Shown here: positions 1 through 8,628 of the stretch, one piece after another
Layout: every line of letters starts with the position of its first letter
Numbering within the stretch: position 1 is the first letter of the stretch
Source of the DNA: Glaciihabitans sp.
Lineage (GTDB): Bacteria > Actinomycetota > Actinomycetes > Actinomycetales > Microbacteriaceae
Reading direction: 5' to 3'
Assembly (NCBI GenBank): GCA_025464095.1
Contig: JAODMF010000025.1
Span: 1-64,000, forward strand
DNA: 64,000 bases
The notes under the pieces: model-generated
Told to the model about the DNA's origin: nothing
Database searches by the model: none
Seen by the model: only the letters and a program-made list of their open reading frames with translations
Made by a program: the position numbers and the translations under genes

Positions 1-250
1 CAACCATGATGGACGTCGTCGTCGGCTCCGTGACCTCGACGAATCCCGGATTGACCGGCACTTCGACGATGGCGACGGCCAGCTCGTCGTCCGGCGCCGC
101 ATGAACGGTGTTCGGGAGGCTCACTTCGATGATGAGGCTCTCCGGCAGGCTCGAAGCGAGGTCCTCCGATGGCGTATCGATCAGATCCACGTCGCTCTCG
201 GAGTCCGAGTACGCTCCATGCTCGTCAGACTGCCTGCCTCTTGTTGCCAT
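1..250 (-). CDS. N-terminal part of unrecognised acidic protein (cut by window edge)
   Basis: Eighty-three codons are visible, read leftwards from an ATG at 250, and the frame is still open at base 1. A GGAAGG ribosome-binding site lies about 10 bases upstream of the ATG (261-266 on the complementary strand). The visible part is rich in Asp, Glu and Ser with no signal peptide, membrane segment or recognisable motif. It is transcribed in the same direction as pyc, whose stop lies 85 bp upstream, so the two may share a transcript. I do not recognise the family. Confidence 0.55.
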   Translation of the reverse strand, partial: MATRGRQSDEHGAYSDSESDVDLIDTPSEDLASSLPESLIIEVSLPNTVHAAPDDELAVAIVEVPVNPGFVEVTEPTTTSIMV

Positions 251-335
251 GACAACAACACCTTCCGTCGATTCAAGAACCCTCTAGTTTACCGCGGACC
301 CTTGCCGTACAACGGTATCGGGTCGAAGGCACCGA

Positions 336-3300
336 TCAGGCGAGTTCGATCTCGAGGAGGAGGTCCCCACCATCCACCTGCTGGGTCTTGGGCACTGCGA
401 GGCGGCGGACGACACCGCCGATGGCCGCGGTGATGGCCGCCTCCATCTTCATCGCTTCGATCGAGGCGACACTCTGGCCGGCCTCGACCCGCTCGCCCTC
501 CACCACCTGCAGGGTGACCACCCCGGAGAACGGCGCGGCGACGTGACCCGGCTTGGTCGCATCCGCCTTCTCCGCCGATTTGCTCTCCACCGCGATACCG
601 CGGTCGCGAACGAAGACCGGTCGCAGCTGGCCGTTGAGGATGGTCATGACCGTGCGCATGCCCTTGTTGTCTGCCTCGCCGATGGCCTCGAGACCGACGA
701 AGAGGCTGACACCCTTGCTGATCTCGATCACATGCTCGGTGCCCTGGCGCAGGCCATAGAGGTAGTCGATCGTATCGACGACGGACAGGTCGCCGTAGAG
801 TTCGCGCAGCTGTTCGAACTGCTTCGTCGGCACCGGGAACAACAGCCGGTTGAGCGTCGAACGACGCGAGATCGCATCACCGGCCAGCGCGGCCCTGTCG
901 CCCTCGGTGATCTCCTCGACGCCGATCTTGACTTTGCGGCCGGCGAGCACCTTGCTGCGGAACGGCTCGGGCCATCCGCCGGGCAGGTCGCCGAGCTCGC
1001 CCGCCATGAAACCGATCACCGAGTCGGGTATGTCGTACCTGTCAGGATTCTGCTCGAAGTCGTGCGGGTCGGCGTTCGCGGCCGCGAGAGCGAGGGCGAG
1101 GTCGCCGACCACTTTCGAGGACGGCGTGACCTTGGGCGGCCTGCCGAGGATCTTGTTGGCGGCGGCGTAGAGATCTTCGATCTTCTCGAACTGGTCGGCG
1201 AGGCCGAGCGCAATGGCCTGCTGGCGCAGGTTGGAGAGCTGGCCACCGGGAATCTCGTGCTTGTACACGCGGCCGGTTGGCCCGGGCAGGCCGGACTCGA
1301 AAGGTTTGTACGCGTGGCGCACGGCCTCCCAATACGGCTCGAGATCCGAAACCGCCTGCAGGGAGATCCCGGTGTCCCGCTCGGTGTGTGCAAGGGCTGC
1401 GACGAGGGCGGATGCGGAGGGCTGGCTGGTGGTTCCGGCCATCGGTGCGCTCGCGACATCCACCGCGTCCGCTCCAGCACGGCTGGCAGCGAGCAGGGTG
1501 GCCAGCTGGCCGCCCGCGGTGTCGTGGGTGTGCACATGTACCGGAAGGTCGAAACGATCGCGCAGCGCGGTCACCAGCTTCTCCGCGGCGCTCGCGCGCA
1601 ACAGCCCTGCCATGTCCTTGATCGCCAGGATGTGCGCGCCGGCTTCCACGATCTGCTCGGCGAGCTTCAGGTAGTAGTCGAGCGTGTAGAGATCCTCGGC
1701 GGGGTCGAGCAGGTCGCCGGTGTAGCAGACGGCGACCTCTGCGACGGCAGTGCCGGTGGCGAGCACGGCATCGATCGCCGGACGCATCTGCGAGACGTCG
1801 TTGAGGGCGTCGAAGATGCGGAAGATATCGACACCGGTCGATGCTGCCTCGCGCACGAATGCATCCGTCACCTCGGTCGGATACGGCGTGTAACCGACGG
1901 TATTGCGTCCGCGCAGCAGCATCTGGATGGCGACGTTCGGCAGCGCCTCACGCAGGCTCGCGAGGCGGTCCCATGGATCTTCGCCGAGGAAACGCAGCGC
2001 GACGTCGTAGGTCGCTCCACCCCACGCCTCGACGGAAAGCAGCTCGGGGGTGAGACGGGCGACATAGGGTGCGACGGCGACGAGGTCCTTCGTGCGCACA
2101 CGGGTGGCCAGCAGCGACTGGTGGGCATCGCGGAAGGTGGTCTCGGTCACCGCGAGGGCGGTCTGCTGGCGCAGCGCGCTTGCGAAGCCGACCGGACCGA
2201 GTTCGAGCAGGCGCTGGCGCGAGCCGGCGGGCGCAGGTTGTGTGAGATCGATCTTCGGAAGCTTCAGCGCCGGGTTGATGATGCCGCTCCCGTCGCCGTT
2301 CGGACGGTTGACCGTGACATCCGCGAGCCAGTTGAGGATCTTGGTGCCGCGGTCCTTTGACTGGTGCGTCTCGAACAGCTCCGGACGCTCCTCGATGAAG
2401 GAGGTACTCAACTCCCCCGCGGCGAACGACGGGTCGTCGAGTACGGCCTGCAGGAACGGGATGTTGGTCGAGACACCGCGGATGCGAAACTCGGCAAGAC
2501 CGCGCTTCGCCCTCGCGACCGCGGCGGGGAAGTCCCGACCGCGGCAGGTCATCTTCACCAGCATCGAGTCGAAGTGCGGGCTGATCTGGGTGCCGGGGTC
2601 GATCGTTCCACCGTCCAGACGGATGCCGCCACCGCCGGGCGAGCGGTAGGTGGTGATCTTGCCGGTATCCGGCCGGAATCCCGCCGCAGGATCCTCGGTC
2701 GTGATGCGACACTGCAGTGCGGCACCGCGCAGGCGGAGGTCGCCCTGCTGCAACCCGAGCTCCTTGAGGGTCTGGCCGAAGGCGATGCGCATCTGCGACT
2801 GCACGAGGTCGACATCGGTGACCTCCTCGGTCACCGTGTGCTCCACCTGGATGCGAGGGTTCATCTCTATGAAGAAGTGCTGGCCCTTGCGCTCCCCCGC
2901 CGTGTCGAGCAGGAACTCCACCGTTCCCGCGTTCACGTAGCCGATCGACTTGGCGAACGCGATCGCGTCGCGGTACATCGCCTGGCGGGTGTCCTCGTCC
3001 AGGTTCGGCGCAGGAGCGATCTCGATGACCTTCTGATGCCGGCGCTGCACGGAGCAGTCGCGTTCGAAGAGGTGGACCGTCTCGCCCGTTGCATCCGCGA
3101 GGATCTGTACCTCGATGTGCCGGGGGCGCACGACGGCCTGCTCGAGGAACATCGTCGAGTCGCCGAAAGCACTGTCCGCCTCGCGCATGGCCTCTTCCAG
3201 CGCAGCCCTGAGATCTTCCTTCTTCTCGACTCGGCGCATCCCTCGGCCACCGCCACCCGCGACGGCCTTCGCGAAGATCGGGAAACCGATCGCGTCGGCA

Positions 3301-3740
3301 CCGTTGAGCAGTTCGTCCAGATCCTTCGACGCAGGCGTCGACTTCAGTACGGGAACCCCCGCCGCAATCGCATGTTCCTTCGCCGTGACCTTGTTGCCCG
3401 CCATCTCGAGCACGCGCGTCGGCGGCCCGATGAAGGTGATGCCTGCCGCGGCGGCTGCGGACGCGAGGTCCGGGTTCTCGGAGAGGAAGCCGTAACCGGG
3501 GTAGATGGCGTCGGCTCCGGATTCCCTGGCCACACGAATGATCTCGTCGACATCCAGGTACGCCCGAACCGGGTGCCCCTTTTCGCCGATCTGGTAGGCC
3601 TCATCCGCCTTGAGCCGGTGCATGGAATTGCGATCCTCGTATGGGAAGACGGCTACCGTCTTCGCCCCCAGCTCAAAGGCAGCACGAAATGCTCGAATGG
3701 CGATTTCACCGCGGTTGGCTACGAGAATCTTCGTGAACAT
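336..3740 (-). CDS. pyc: Pyruvate carboxylase
   Basis: This 1134-residue single-chain enzyme carboxylates pyruvate to oxaloacetate with ATP and bicarbonate, an anaplerotic reaction in the cytoplasm. Domain order is biotin carboxylase (about 1-460, ATP-grasp glycine-rich GGGGRGMR near 162 and EMNPRIQVEH near 293), carboxyltransferase (TETTFRDAHQS near 530, FRIFDALND further on) and a C-terminal biotinyl domain with EAMKM, the biotinylated lysine being K1098. Length is normal for actinobacterial enzymes. The start is the ATG at 3740 with AGGAGAGG upstream, directly before FTKILVANRGEIA. The frame stays open to 4217, but that extension overlaps the divergent ParA-like gene and is not coding. Confidence 0.97.
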   Translation of the reverse strand: MFTKILVANRGEIAIRAFRAAFELGAKTVAVFPYEDRNSMHRLKADEAYQIGEKGHPVRAYLDVDEIIRVARESGADAIYPGYGFLSENPDLASAAAAAGITFIGPPTRVLEMAGNKVTAKEHAIAAGVPVLKSTPASKDLDELLNGADAIGFPIFAKAVAGGGGRGMRRVEKKEDLRAALEEAMREADSAFGDSTMFLEQAVVRPRHIEVQILADATGETVHLFERDCSVQRRHQKVIEIAPAPNLDEDTRQAMYRDAIAFAKSIGYVNAGTVEFLLDTAGERKGQHFFIEMNPRIQVEHTVTEEVTDVDLVQSQMRIAFGQTLKELGLQQGDLRLRGAALQCRITTEDPAAGFRPDTGKITTYRSPGGGGIRLDGGTIDPGTQISPHFDSMLVKMTCRGRDFPAAVARAKRGLAEFRIRGVSTNIPFLQAVLDDPSFAAGELSTSFIEERPELFETHQSKDRGTKILNWLADVTVNRPNGDGSGIINPALKLPKIDLTQPAPAGSRQRLLELGPVGFASALRQQTALAVTETTFRDAHQSLLATRVRTKDLVAVAPYVARLTPELLSVEAWGGATYDVALRFLGEDPWDRLASLREALPNVAIQMLLRGRNTVGYTPYPTEVTDAFVREAASTGVDIFRIFDALNDVSQMRPAIDAVLATGTAVAEVAVCYTGDLLDPAEDLYTLDYYLKLAEQIVEAGAHILAIKDMAGLLRASAAEKLVTALRDRFDLPVHVHTHDTAGGQLATLLAASRAGADAVDVASAPMAGTTSQPSASALVAALAHTERDTGISLQAVSDLEPYWEAVRHAYKPFESGLPGPTGRVYKHEIPGGQLSNLRQQAIALGLADQFEKIEDLYAAANKILGRPPKVTPSSKVVGDLALALAAANADPHDFEQNPDRYDIPDSVIGFMAGELGDLPGGWPEPFRSKVLAGRKVKIGVEEITEGDRAALAGDAISRRSTLNRLLFPVPTKQFEQLRELYGDLSVVDTIDYLYGLRQGTEHVIEISKGVSLFVGLEAIGEADNKGMRTVMTILNGQLRPVFVRDRGIAVESKSAEKADATKPGHVAAPFSGVVTLQVVEGERVEAGQSVASIEAMKMEAAITAAIGGVVRRLAVPKTQQVDGGDLLLEIELA

Positions 3741-3850
3741 GGGTTCCTCTCCTTGGCCTCTCAATCTTAGAGTGGCCGCGGACCGCGCCCGGATCGCGAG
3801 ATCCGGCTGCGACGGATGCCCGCTGTTAGGTTGTTCACAACTCCGACGGG

Positions 3851-3856
3851 TATTCT
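3851..3856 (+). promoter_or_regulatory. Candidate -10 box for the ParA-like gene (leaderless)
   Basis: TATTCT ends 8 bases before the GTG at 3865, the spacing expected for a leaderless transcript. No ribosome-binding site is seen before that GTG and no convincing -35 box is found. Confidence 0.4.
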
Positions 3857-3864
3857 CGTTTCTC

Positions 3865-4662
3865 GTGCATGTACTCAGCGTCAGCTCCCTCAAGGGGGGC
3901 GTGGGAAAGACCACGGTGACGCTCGGGCTCGCATCTGCGGCTTTCGCCAAGGGCCTCCGCACGCTCGTCGTCGACCTCGACCCCCAGTCGGATGTCTCCA
4001 CCGGCATGGACATTTCGGTGGCCGGCCACCTCAATGTCGCCGATGTTCTCGCTTCGCCGAAGGAGCGCGTTGTGCGCGCCGCGATTACCCCGAGCGGGTG
4101 GACGCGCGGACGACCCGGCAAGATCGACGTCATGATCGGCTCGCCCTCGGCTATCAATTTCGATGGCCCGCATCCGAGCATCCGCGATATCTGGAAGCTC
4201 GAAGAGGCACTCGCCAACGTCGAGGCGGACTACGACCTCGTTCTCATCGACTGCGCTCCGTCGCTCAACGCGCTGACCCGCACGGCGTGGGCGGCAAGCG
4301 ACCGCGTGACCGTCGTGACGGAGCCCGGCCTGTTCTCGGTCGCGGCCGCGGATCGTGCGCTCAGGGCTATCGAAGAGATTCGCCGCGGGCTCTCCCCCCG
4401 CCTGCAACCGCTCGGCATCATTGTCAATCGTGCTCGCGTGCAGTCGCTCGAGCACCAGTTCCGCATCAAGGAACTGCGTGACATGTTCGGTCCGCTCGTA
4501 CTGTCACCCCAGCTGCCGGAGCGCACGTCGCTGCAGCAGGCACAGGGTGCCGCGAAGCCCCTGCATGTATGGCCGGGCGAGAGCGCGCAGGAGATGGCCC
4601 GCAACTTCGACCAGTTGCTTGAGCGCGTGATGCGCACGGCAAAAATCGGTGAGTTCGCCTGA
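3865..4662 (+). CDS. ParA/MinD-family ATPase
   Basis: This 265-residue P-loop ATPase carries the deviant Walker A motif SLKGGVGKTT at residues 7-16, the Walker A' region VDLDPQSD near 37-44 and a Walker B region DLVLIDCAPS near 128. These mark the ParA/Soj family, which uses ATP-dependent dimerisation to position chromosomes or other cargo. No ParB gene is adjacent, so it is probably an orphan ParA rather than the origin-segregation copy. The GTG start at 3865 is chosen because it directly precedes the conserved N-terminal strand; longer versions run into the pyc promoter. It is divergent from pyc and convergent with the MerR gene. Confidence 0.9.
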   Translation: MHVLSVSSLKGGVGKTTVTLGLASAAFAKGLRTLVVDLDPQSDVSTGMDISVAGHLNVADVLASPKERVVRAAITPSGWTRGRPGKIDVMIGSPSAINFDGPHPSIRDIWKLEEALANVEADYDLVLIDCAPSLNALTRTAWAASDRVTVVTEPGLFSVAAADRALRAIEEIRRGLSPRLQPLGIIVNRARVQSLEHQFRIKELRDMFGPLVLSPQLPERTSLQQAQGAAKPLHVWPGESAQEMARNFDQLLERVMRTAKIGEFA

Positions 4663-4753
4663 CACCTGGTCTCGTTAGACCAACCTCGTTGAACCAGCAC
4701 GCGCTCGGCTAGGTCAACGCCACGATCAAGACTGCACGATCAGCACTGAGCGG

Positions 4754-4800
4754 GCTCAGTTGATCGAGAGCGAGCTCAGCTGATCGCGCTCAGCTGATTG
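4754..4800. repeat. Three copies of a 13-bp repeat between convergent genes
   Basis: GCTCAGTTGATCG (4754), GCTCAGCTGATCG (4774) and GCTCAGCTGATTG (4788) lie in the 147-bp gap between the ParA-like gene and the convergent MerR gene. A further partial unit occurs at 4802-4812. There is no clear stem-loop with a T-run. The function is unknown. Confidence 0.6.
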
Positions 4801-4809
4801 GGAGCCAGC

Positions 4810-5358
4810 TCAGGAAGCCCGCGTGGCCCGTCGACGAGCCAGCTCATCCGCCGGGTCTTCCGCGGGAACCGAGTCCAGTTCGACCAGGCTCGACTCGACT
4901 TCGCGCAGCACCTTGCCGACCGCGATGCCGAAGACGCCCTGGCCGCGACTGACCAGGTCGATGACCTCGTCGTTCGAGGTGCACAGGTAGACGCTCGCGC
5001 CGTCGCTCATGAGCGTCGTCTGCGCAAGGTCGCTGATTCCGGATTCGCGCAGCTGGTTCACCGCGACGCGGATCTGCTGCAGCGAAATGCCGGTGTCGAG
5101 CAGGCGTTTGACCAGCTTGAGAACGAGGATGTCGCGAAATCCGTAGAGCCGCTGCGAACCGGAACCCGCGGCACCACGAACGGTCGGCTCGACCAGTTGC
5201 GTGCGCGCCCAGTAGTCAAGCTGGCGATAGCTGATGCCCGCAGCCTTGGCTGCGATCGCTCCGCGATAGCCGGCGGTGTCTTCGTATTCAGGCATGCCGT
5301 CGGTGAAGAGCAGGCCAAGGTCGTAGCGGTCGCTATCGCTACGGATCACTTCGGTCAT
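4810..5358 (-). CDS. MerR-family regulator (second MerR gene of the garA locus)
   Basis: This 182-residue protein has a MerR-type winged-helix DNA-binding region at about 30-100: AAKAAGISYRQLDYWART, a QRLYGFRDI wing and a following helix that starts LLDTGISLQQI. The C-terminal part has no recognisable effector-binding domain. In mycobacteria a comparable second MerR gene (Rv1830 type) follows the FHA-MerR pair, and the order here fits that. The ATG at 5358 is preceded by an AGGGCCC sequence. The gene is convergent with the ParA-like gene. Its target and ligand cannot be read from the sequence. Confidence 0.88.
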   Translation of the reverse strand: MTEVIRSDSDRYDLGLLFTDGMPEYEDTAGYRGAIAAKAAGISYRQLDYWARTQLVEPTVRGAAGSGSQRLYGFRDILVLKLVKRLLDTGISLQQIRVAVNQLRESGISDLAQTTLMSDGASVYLCTSNDEVIDLVSRGQGVFGIAVGKVLREVESSLVELDSVPAEDPADELARRRATRAS

Positions 5359-5525
5359 TTTGAGGGCCCTTCACACACGTGTCACCGCCACCCAACCGAG
5401 GAAACAAATCTAACCCTCATGTTGAACTTGACACTTTTTGTTTGGTTGTTCCCACGGTACCCACGCGGTCCGCGTCGATCAATGACATTCGAAGAAATAG
5501 CCGCGGCGTGTCGAAATGGGGGGTA

Positions 5526-6224
5526 CTACTGTTGCAGTTTCGACAGCGCCGAACGGATGATGCTGCTCCGCACGATCTCCAGCTGTCCCGCGATCTCGCG
5601 CGCGAGTTCGGCGGCCTTCGCCCTGCTCGAGGCATCCTTGCGGCGGGCGACCGGAATCAACGCGCTTTCGATCAGCCCGAGCTCGCGCTCCGCCGCTGCC
5701 CGGAACCCGCGGAGGTGCCGCGGCTCGATTCCCGACCGCTGTAGTTCGACGAGCGAGCGCAGCACGGCGACCGAGTCCTCACCGAACACGTCGGCCGGCA
5801 CGATGAGCGAGGCGCTGATGGCGTCGCCGAGGAGCATGGTGGTCGCGCCCGCTTCGCGAATGAGTTCATCACGCGTGAAACGGCGTTCGCCGGAGAGCAT
5901 CGACGGGGACTGCACCGTGCCGCCGGGCAATGTGGGCTGGCGGCCCGCATCCATTTCGTCCAGGTAGCCACGGATGACCTTCAGCGGCAGGTAGTGATCG
6001 CGCTGCATCGCGAGAACGAATCGGAGTCGTTCCAGATCGCGGGCCGAGAATTTGCGGTAGCCCGACTCGGTGCGAGCGGGTGAGATCAGCTGGCGCTCTT
6101 CGAGGAACCGGAGCTTCGAGGGCGTGAGGTCCGGAAATTCCGGGCTAAGCCGGGCAAGCACCTGACCGATGCTGAGAAGGGTGGAACCCCCAGGCTCGCG
6201 AGCCTGGGCTGACGCGCGCCCCAC
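5526..6224 (-). CDS. ftsR: MerR-family regulator, FtsR-like
   Basis: This 232-residue protein has an N-terminal MerR helix-turn-helix (residues about 17-85: LSIGQVLARLSPEFPDLT, LRFLEERQLISPART, GYRKFSARDLERL) and a helical C-terminal half. It sits directly downstream of a GarA-type FHA gene, as does Rv1828 in Mycobacterium, whose corynebacterial homologue FtsR activates ftsZ. The GTG start overlaps the FHA stop by one base (TAGTG), implying coupled translation. The assignment rests mainly on gene order and length, so the division role is inferred. Confidence 0.85.
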   Translation of the reverse strand: MGRASAQAREPGGSTLLSIGQVLARLSPEFPDLTPSKLRFLEERQLISPARTESGYRKFSARDLERLRFVLAMQRDHYLPLKVIRGYLDEMDAGRQPTLPGGTVQSPSMLSGERRFTRDELIREAGATTMLLGDAISASLIVPADVFGEDSVAVLRSLVELQRSGIEPRHLRGFRAAAERELGLIESALIPVARRKDASSRAKAAELAREIAGQLEIVRSSIIRSALSKLQQ

Positions 6225-6706
6225 TAGCGGCTGGCCAGGTGGGCGAGATCAACGCGGGACGCGTAGAAGGTGAGCCGGAACTTGCCGATCTGCACCTCTG
6301 ATCCGTCGCTCAGGGGCGAGGAATCGATACGCGAGCCATCGAAATACGTGCCGTTAAGCGAGCCAAGGTCTTTGACCAGGAAGCTGGTGGAATTGCGCAG
6401 AAACTCGGCGTGGCGACGCGACACGGTCACGTCGTCGAGAAAAATATCCGCCTCCGGGTGGCGACCAACCGTCGTGACGTCGGCATCGAGCAGAAAGCGC
6501 GCGCCCACGTTCGGACCCCGACGAACCACGAGCAGTGCCGAGCCGGAAGGGAGCGCGGCGATTGCCTCGTGTTCCTCGGTGGTGACATTGCTGTCAATCG
6601 ACGCCAGCTGGGCACCGAAGTTGCCGGTGAAGGTGAGGGTGGTGTCGTTCTGCTGCGGAGCGGGAACGGCAGAGCCGGGTGCCCGACCTTCGTCAGGATC
6701 AACCAT
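6224..6706 (-). CDS. garA: FHA-domain protein of the GarA/OdhI type
   Basis: This 160-residue protein has one forkhead-associated domain (about 60-150) with the hallmark residues GRHPEADI, SRRHAEF and LGSLNGTY. Before it lies a short tail with NDTTLTFTGNF, which resembles the phosphorylated TT motif of GarA/OdhI. In that family the unphosphorylated FHA domain inhibits 2-oxoglutarate dehydrogenase and adjusts glutamate metabolism, and phosphorylation by PknB/PknG makes it self-bind. The start at 6706 has an AAGGAGG ribosome-binding site. It overlaps the upstream phosphatidyltransferase by 8 bp and the downstream ftsR by 1 bp, so all three are probably cotranscribed. Confidence 0.93.
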   Translation of the reverse strand: MVDPDEGRAPGSAVPAPQQNDTTLTFTGNFGAQLASIDSNVTTEEHEAIAALPSGSALLVVRRGPNVGARFLLDADVTTVGRHPEADIFLDDVTVSRRHAEFLRNSTSFLVKDLGSLNGTYFDGSRIDSSPLSDGSEVQIGKFRLTFYASRVDLAHLASR

Positions 6707-7337
6707 CGTTCGCCTCCTTTATCGAACCCAGCGTATCGGATCGCGCCCCCGGCTCGACCCGTGGAATTCGAATAACTCGCGCAGTTTCGATCGCGTACAC
6801 GATGCCGGCCCACCAGTAGAGGAATGCTCCCCAGAGTGCGAAGGCCCATCCAATCGGGTAAGTGTACGGCGCGAGAACGCCGAAGGCCTGGCCGAGGGTC
6901 AGGATCGGGAGGGCATAGAACAGGCTGAAGGTCGCCAGCTTGCCGAGGTGATGAACCGGCAGCGGACCGAAGCCGAAGTTGGCCAGGGTGATGCCGAGCA
7001 CCAGAAGCATCACGTCGCGGGCGACGATGATGAGAAACAGCCACCAGGGCAGGATTCCCCGGACCGCGAGCCCGATGAGCGCGGCGAAGATGAACAACCG
7101 GTCCGCCGCCGGATCGAGCAACTGCCCGAGGCGGGTTATCTGCCCGAACTTGCGGGCGATCACGCCGTCGAAGTAGTCCGAAATACTCGAGAAGACAAGA
7201 ACGATGAGGGCCGCGAGGTCTTTGCCTGCGATGAGCAGGATGAGAAAGACCGGAACGAGGCAGAGCCGGATGAAGCTCAGGCCGTTCGGAACAGTGAAGA
7301 CCCGCGAACTCACTTCGCTGTTCTGTCCGGTCGGCAC
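6699..7337 (-). CDS. CDP-alcohol phosphatidyltransferase (PgsA/cardiolipin-synthase type)
   Basis: This 212-residue integral membrane enzyme carries the complete CDP-alcohol signature DG-x2-AR-x8-G-x3-D-x3-D, from YFDGVIARKF to LLDPAADR. It would transfer a phosphatidyl group from CDP-diacylglycerol to an alcohol, most likely glycerol-3-phosphate or phosphatidylglycerol, to make membrane lipid. Several hydrophobic helices flank the motif. I chose the GTG at 7337 because a TAGACT box ends 7 bases before it and the conserved VFTVPNGLSFIRL begins soon after. A frame open to 7454 would overlap the divergent gene. The exact acceptor is not determined. Confidence 0.88.
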   Translation of the reverse strand: MPTGQNSEVSSRVFTVPNGLSFIRLCLVPVFLILLIAGKDLAALIVLVFSSISDYFDGVIARKFGQITRLGQLLDPAADRLFIFAALIGLAVRGILPWWLFLIIVARDVMLLVLGITLANFGFGPLPVHHLGKLATFSLFYALPILTLGQAFGVLAPYTYPIGWAFALWGAFLYWWAGIVYAIETARVIRIPRVEPGARSDTLGSIKEANDG

Positions 7338-7344
7338 GTGGGGA

Positions 7345-7374
7345 AGTCTACCGAGTGCCTGCCGCGCGTAGGAT
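7345..7374. promoter_or_regulatory. Back-to-back leaderless promoters
   Basis: On the minus strand TAGACT (7350-7345) ends 7 bases before the GTG at 7337. On the plus strand TAGGAT (7369-7374) ends 6 bases before the ATG at 7381. Neither start has a ribosome-binding site and only 43 bp separate the two start codons, so both genes appear to be transcribed without leaders. Confidence 0.45.
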
Positions 7375-7380
7375 TTCGCC

Positions 7381-8208
7381 ATGACTCCCCTGTTCGTCGC
7401 TCTGTGCATCGCCGCAGGAGCCTGTGCCTTCGTCTGGATCGCATCCCTGGTCACGAAGGATTACTCCTGGGTCGATCGCATCTGGTCGATCGTTCCAGTC
7501 GTTTACGTGTGGGTTTTTGCGGCATCCGCGGGCCTTGGCGACGTGCGACTCGACGTGATGGCCGCGCTGGTGACCATCTGGGGCGCCCGCCTCACCTTTA
7601 ACTTCGCCCGCAAGGGCGGCTACACCGGGGTCGAGGATTACCGCTGGGCGATTCTCCGCGCCCGGATGCCGGGCTGGCGGTTCCAGGTCTTCAACTTATT
7701 CTTCATCGTGATCTACCAGAACGCGATCCTGCTGCTCATTGCGCTTCCGGCTTTCACGGCATGGGAGCACCGCAACGCACCATTCGGCCCCCTCGATGCG
7801 CTCGTCGCCGTCGTATTCGTCTCCCTGACTATCGGTGAGACCGTTGCAGACCAGCAGCAGTGGAATTTCCAGGCCCGAAAGAAGCAGGTTACGGACGGCG
7901 GCGGAGTACCGAACCCACGCTTCGTGCAAACCGGACTGTGGCGCTTCTCGCGCCATCCCAACTTTTTCTTCGAACAGGCGCAGTGGTGGGCGCTGTTCTT
8001 TCTCGGGGCTGCCGCGGCAGGGTCCGTGCTCCAGTGGACCGTCCTCGGGCCGTTCCTGCTGACGCTGCTGTTCGTCGGATCCACGATTTTCACCGAGAGC
8101 ATTTCGAAGTCCAGGTACCCGGAATACGCGCAGTATCAGGCAACGACGTCGCCCATCATCCCGTGGCCGCCGCGCTCGGCTCCGCCGGTCGCAGTACCGC
8201 GCTCCTGA
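7381..8208 (+). CDS. DUF1295 membrane protein (steroid 5-alpha-reductase-like fold)
   Basis: This 275-residue protein has about seven hydrophobic helices and the family features KDYSWVDRIWS near 27-37 and a C-terminal RFSRHPNFFFEQ followed by a membrane helix. This is the DUF1295 family, related to steroid 5-alpha reductases and isoprenylcysteine methyltransferases, where the C-terminal block binds NADPH or a methyl donor. The physiological substrate is unknown. The gene stands alone, divergent from the phospholipid synthase, and its ATG at 7381 is probably used on a leaderless mRNA. Confidence 0.88.
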   Translation: MTPLFVALCIAAGACAFVWIASLVTKDYSWVDRIWSIVPVVYVWVFAASAGLGDVRLDVMAALVTIWGARLTFNFARKGGYTGVEDYRWAILRARMPGWRFQVFNLFFIVIYQNAILLLIALPAFTAWEHRNAPFGPLDALVAVVFVSLTIGETVADQQQWNFQARKKQVTDGGGVPNPRFVQTGLWRFSRHPNFFFEQAQWWALFFLGAAAAGSVLQWTVLGPFLLTLLFVGSTIFTESISKSRYPEYAQYQATTSPIIPWPPRSAPPVAVPRS

Positions 8209-8369
8209 GGCCCTATCCGCTGCCGTGCGCATGAGCAGCGGGCCACTGCATTGAATTCCGGTTTGCCGCAGCCCTTGCGCGGTCGATGCGGGCCGGAGTA
8301 TACCTAGGGATAGTCGAGCAATCCCCGGCGACGATCGTTCCGTGAGGCGACCGCCGATCCTGCTACGGC

Positions 8370-8383
8370 TGTACATCAGTACA
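8370..8383. promoter_or_regulatory. Palindrome TGTAC-atca-GTACA
   Basis: Perfect 5-bp arms with a 4-base centre lie about 250 bp before the first exopolysaccharide gene. It may be an operator, but it could be chance. Confidence 0.3.
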
Positions 8384-8512
8384 CCCGCATACCCGTGCCG
8401 GCCGCGACTCCCCCGATGAGTGGCCGGATCAGACCCTGCACCTCCCCGCGGTGCAGCGCCTACCCGCACTTCCCCTGGTTTCCCGCCAGCCTGTGGATCC
8501 GTTGCGCTCCCC

Positions 8513-8528
8513 CGATATTGCTATATCG
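8513..8528. promoter_or_regulatory. Palindrome CGATAT-tgct-ATATCG
   Basis: Perfect 6-bp arms surround a 4-base centre about 100 bp upstream of the initiating transferase gene. It is locally AT-rich in a GC-rich region, as operators or promoter cores often are. No regulator gene is adjacent. Confidence 0.4.
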
Positions 8529-8628
8529 ACGTGACTAGCAGGTCCCCCACTGTGAAAATTTCCGCGACCCCTGCCCAAGCAGGTTCACCCCGCCCGCTTG
8601 CCGCCATCCCGACCGCCTGGCCAGCGAA

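Larger units (their letters stand above)
8209..8628. other. 420-bp non-coding region before the exopolysaccharide operon
   Basis: No plausible gene is seen on either strand. It contains two short palindromes (8370-8383 and 8513-8528, listed separately) and is the only sizeable gap before the ten-gene operon, so the operon promoter must lie here. I found no consensus -35/-10 pair and no riboswitch that I recognise. Confidence 0.6.

Noticed and set aside
543-3770. Two long plus-strand open frames (543-2360, 2364-3770) antisense to pyc
   Set aside because: They lie wholly inside pyc on the opposite strand, have no family resemblance and are the usual product of GC-rich third positions.
3741-4217. 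Extension of pyc beyond the ATG at 3740
   Set aside because: It would overlap the ParA-like gene, and 3740 has a ribosome-binding site and the conserved N-terminus.
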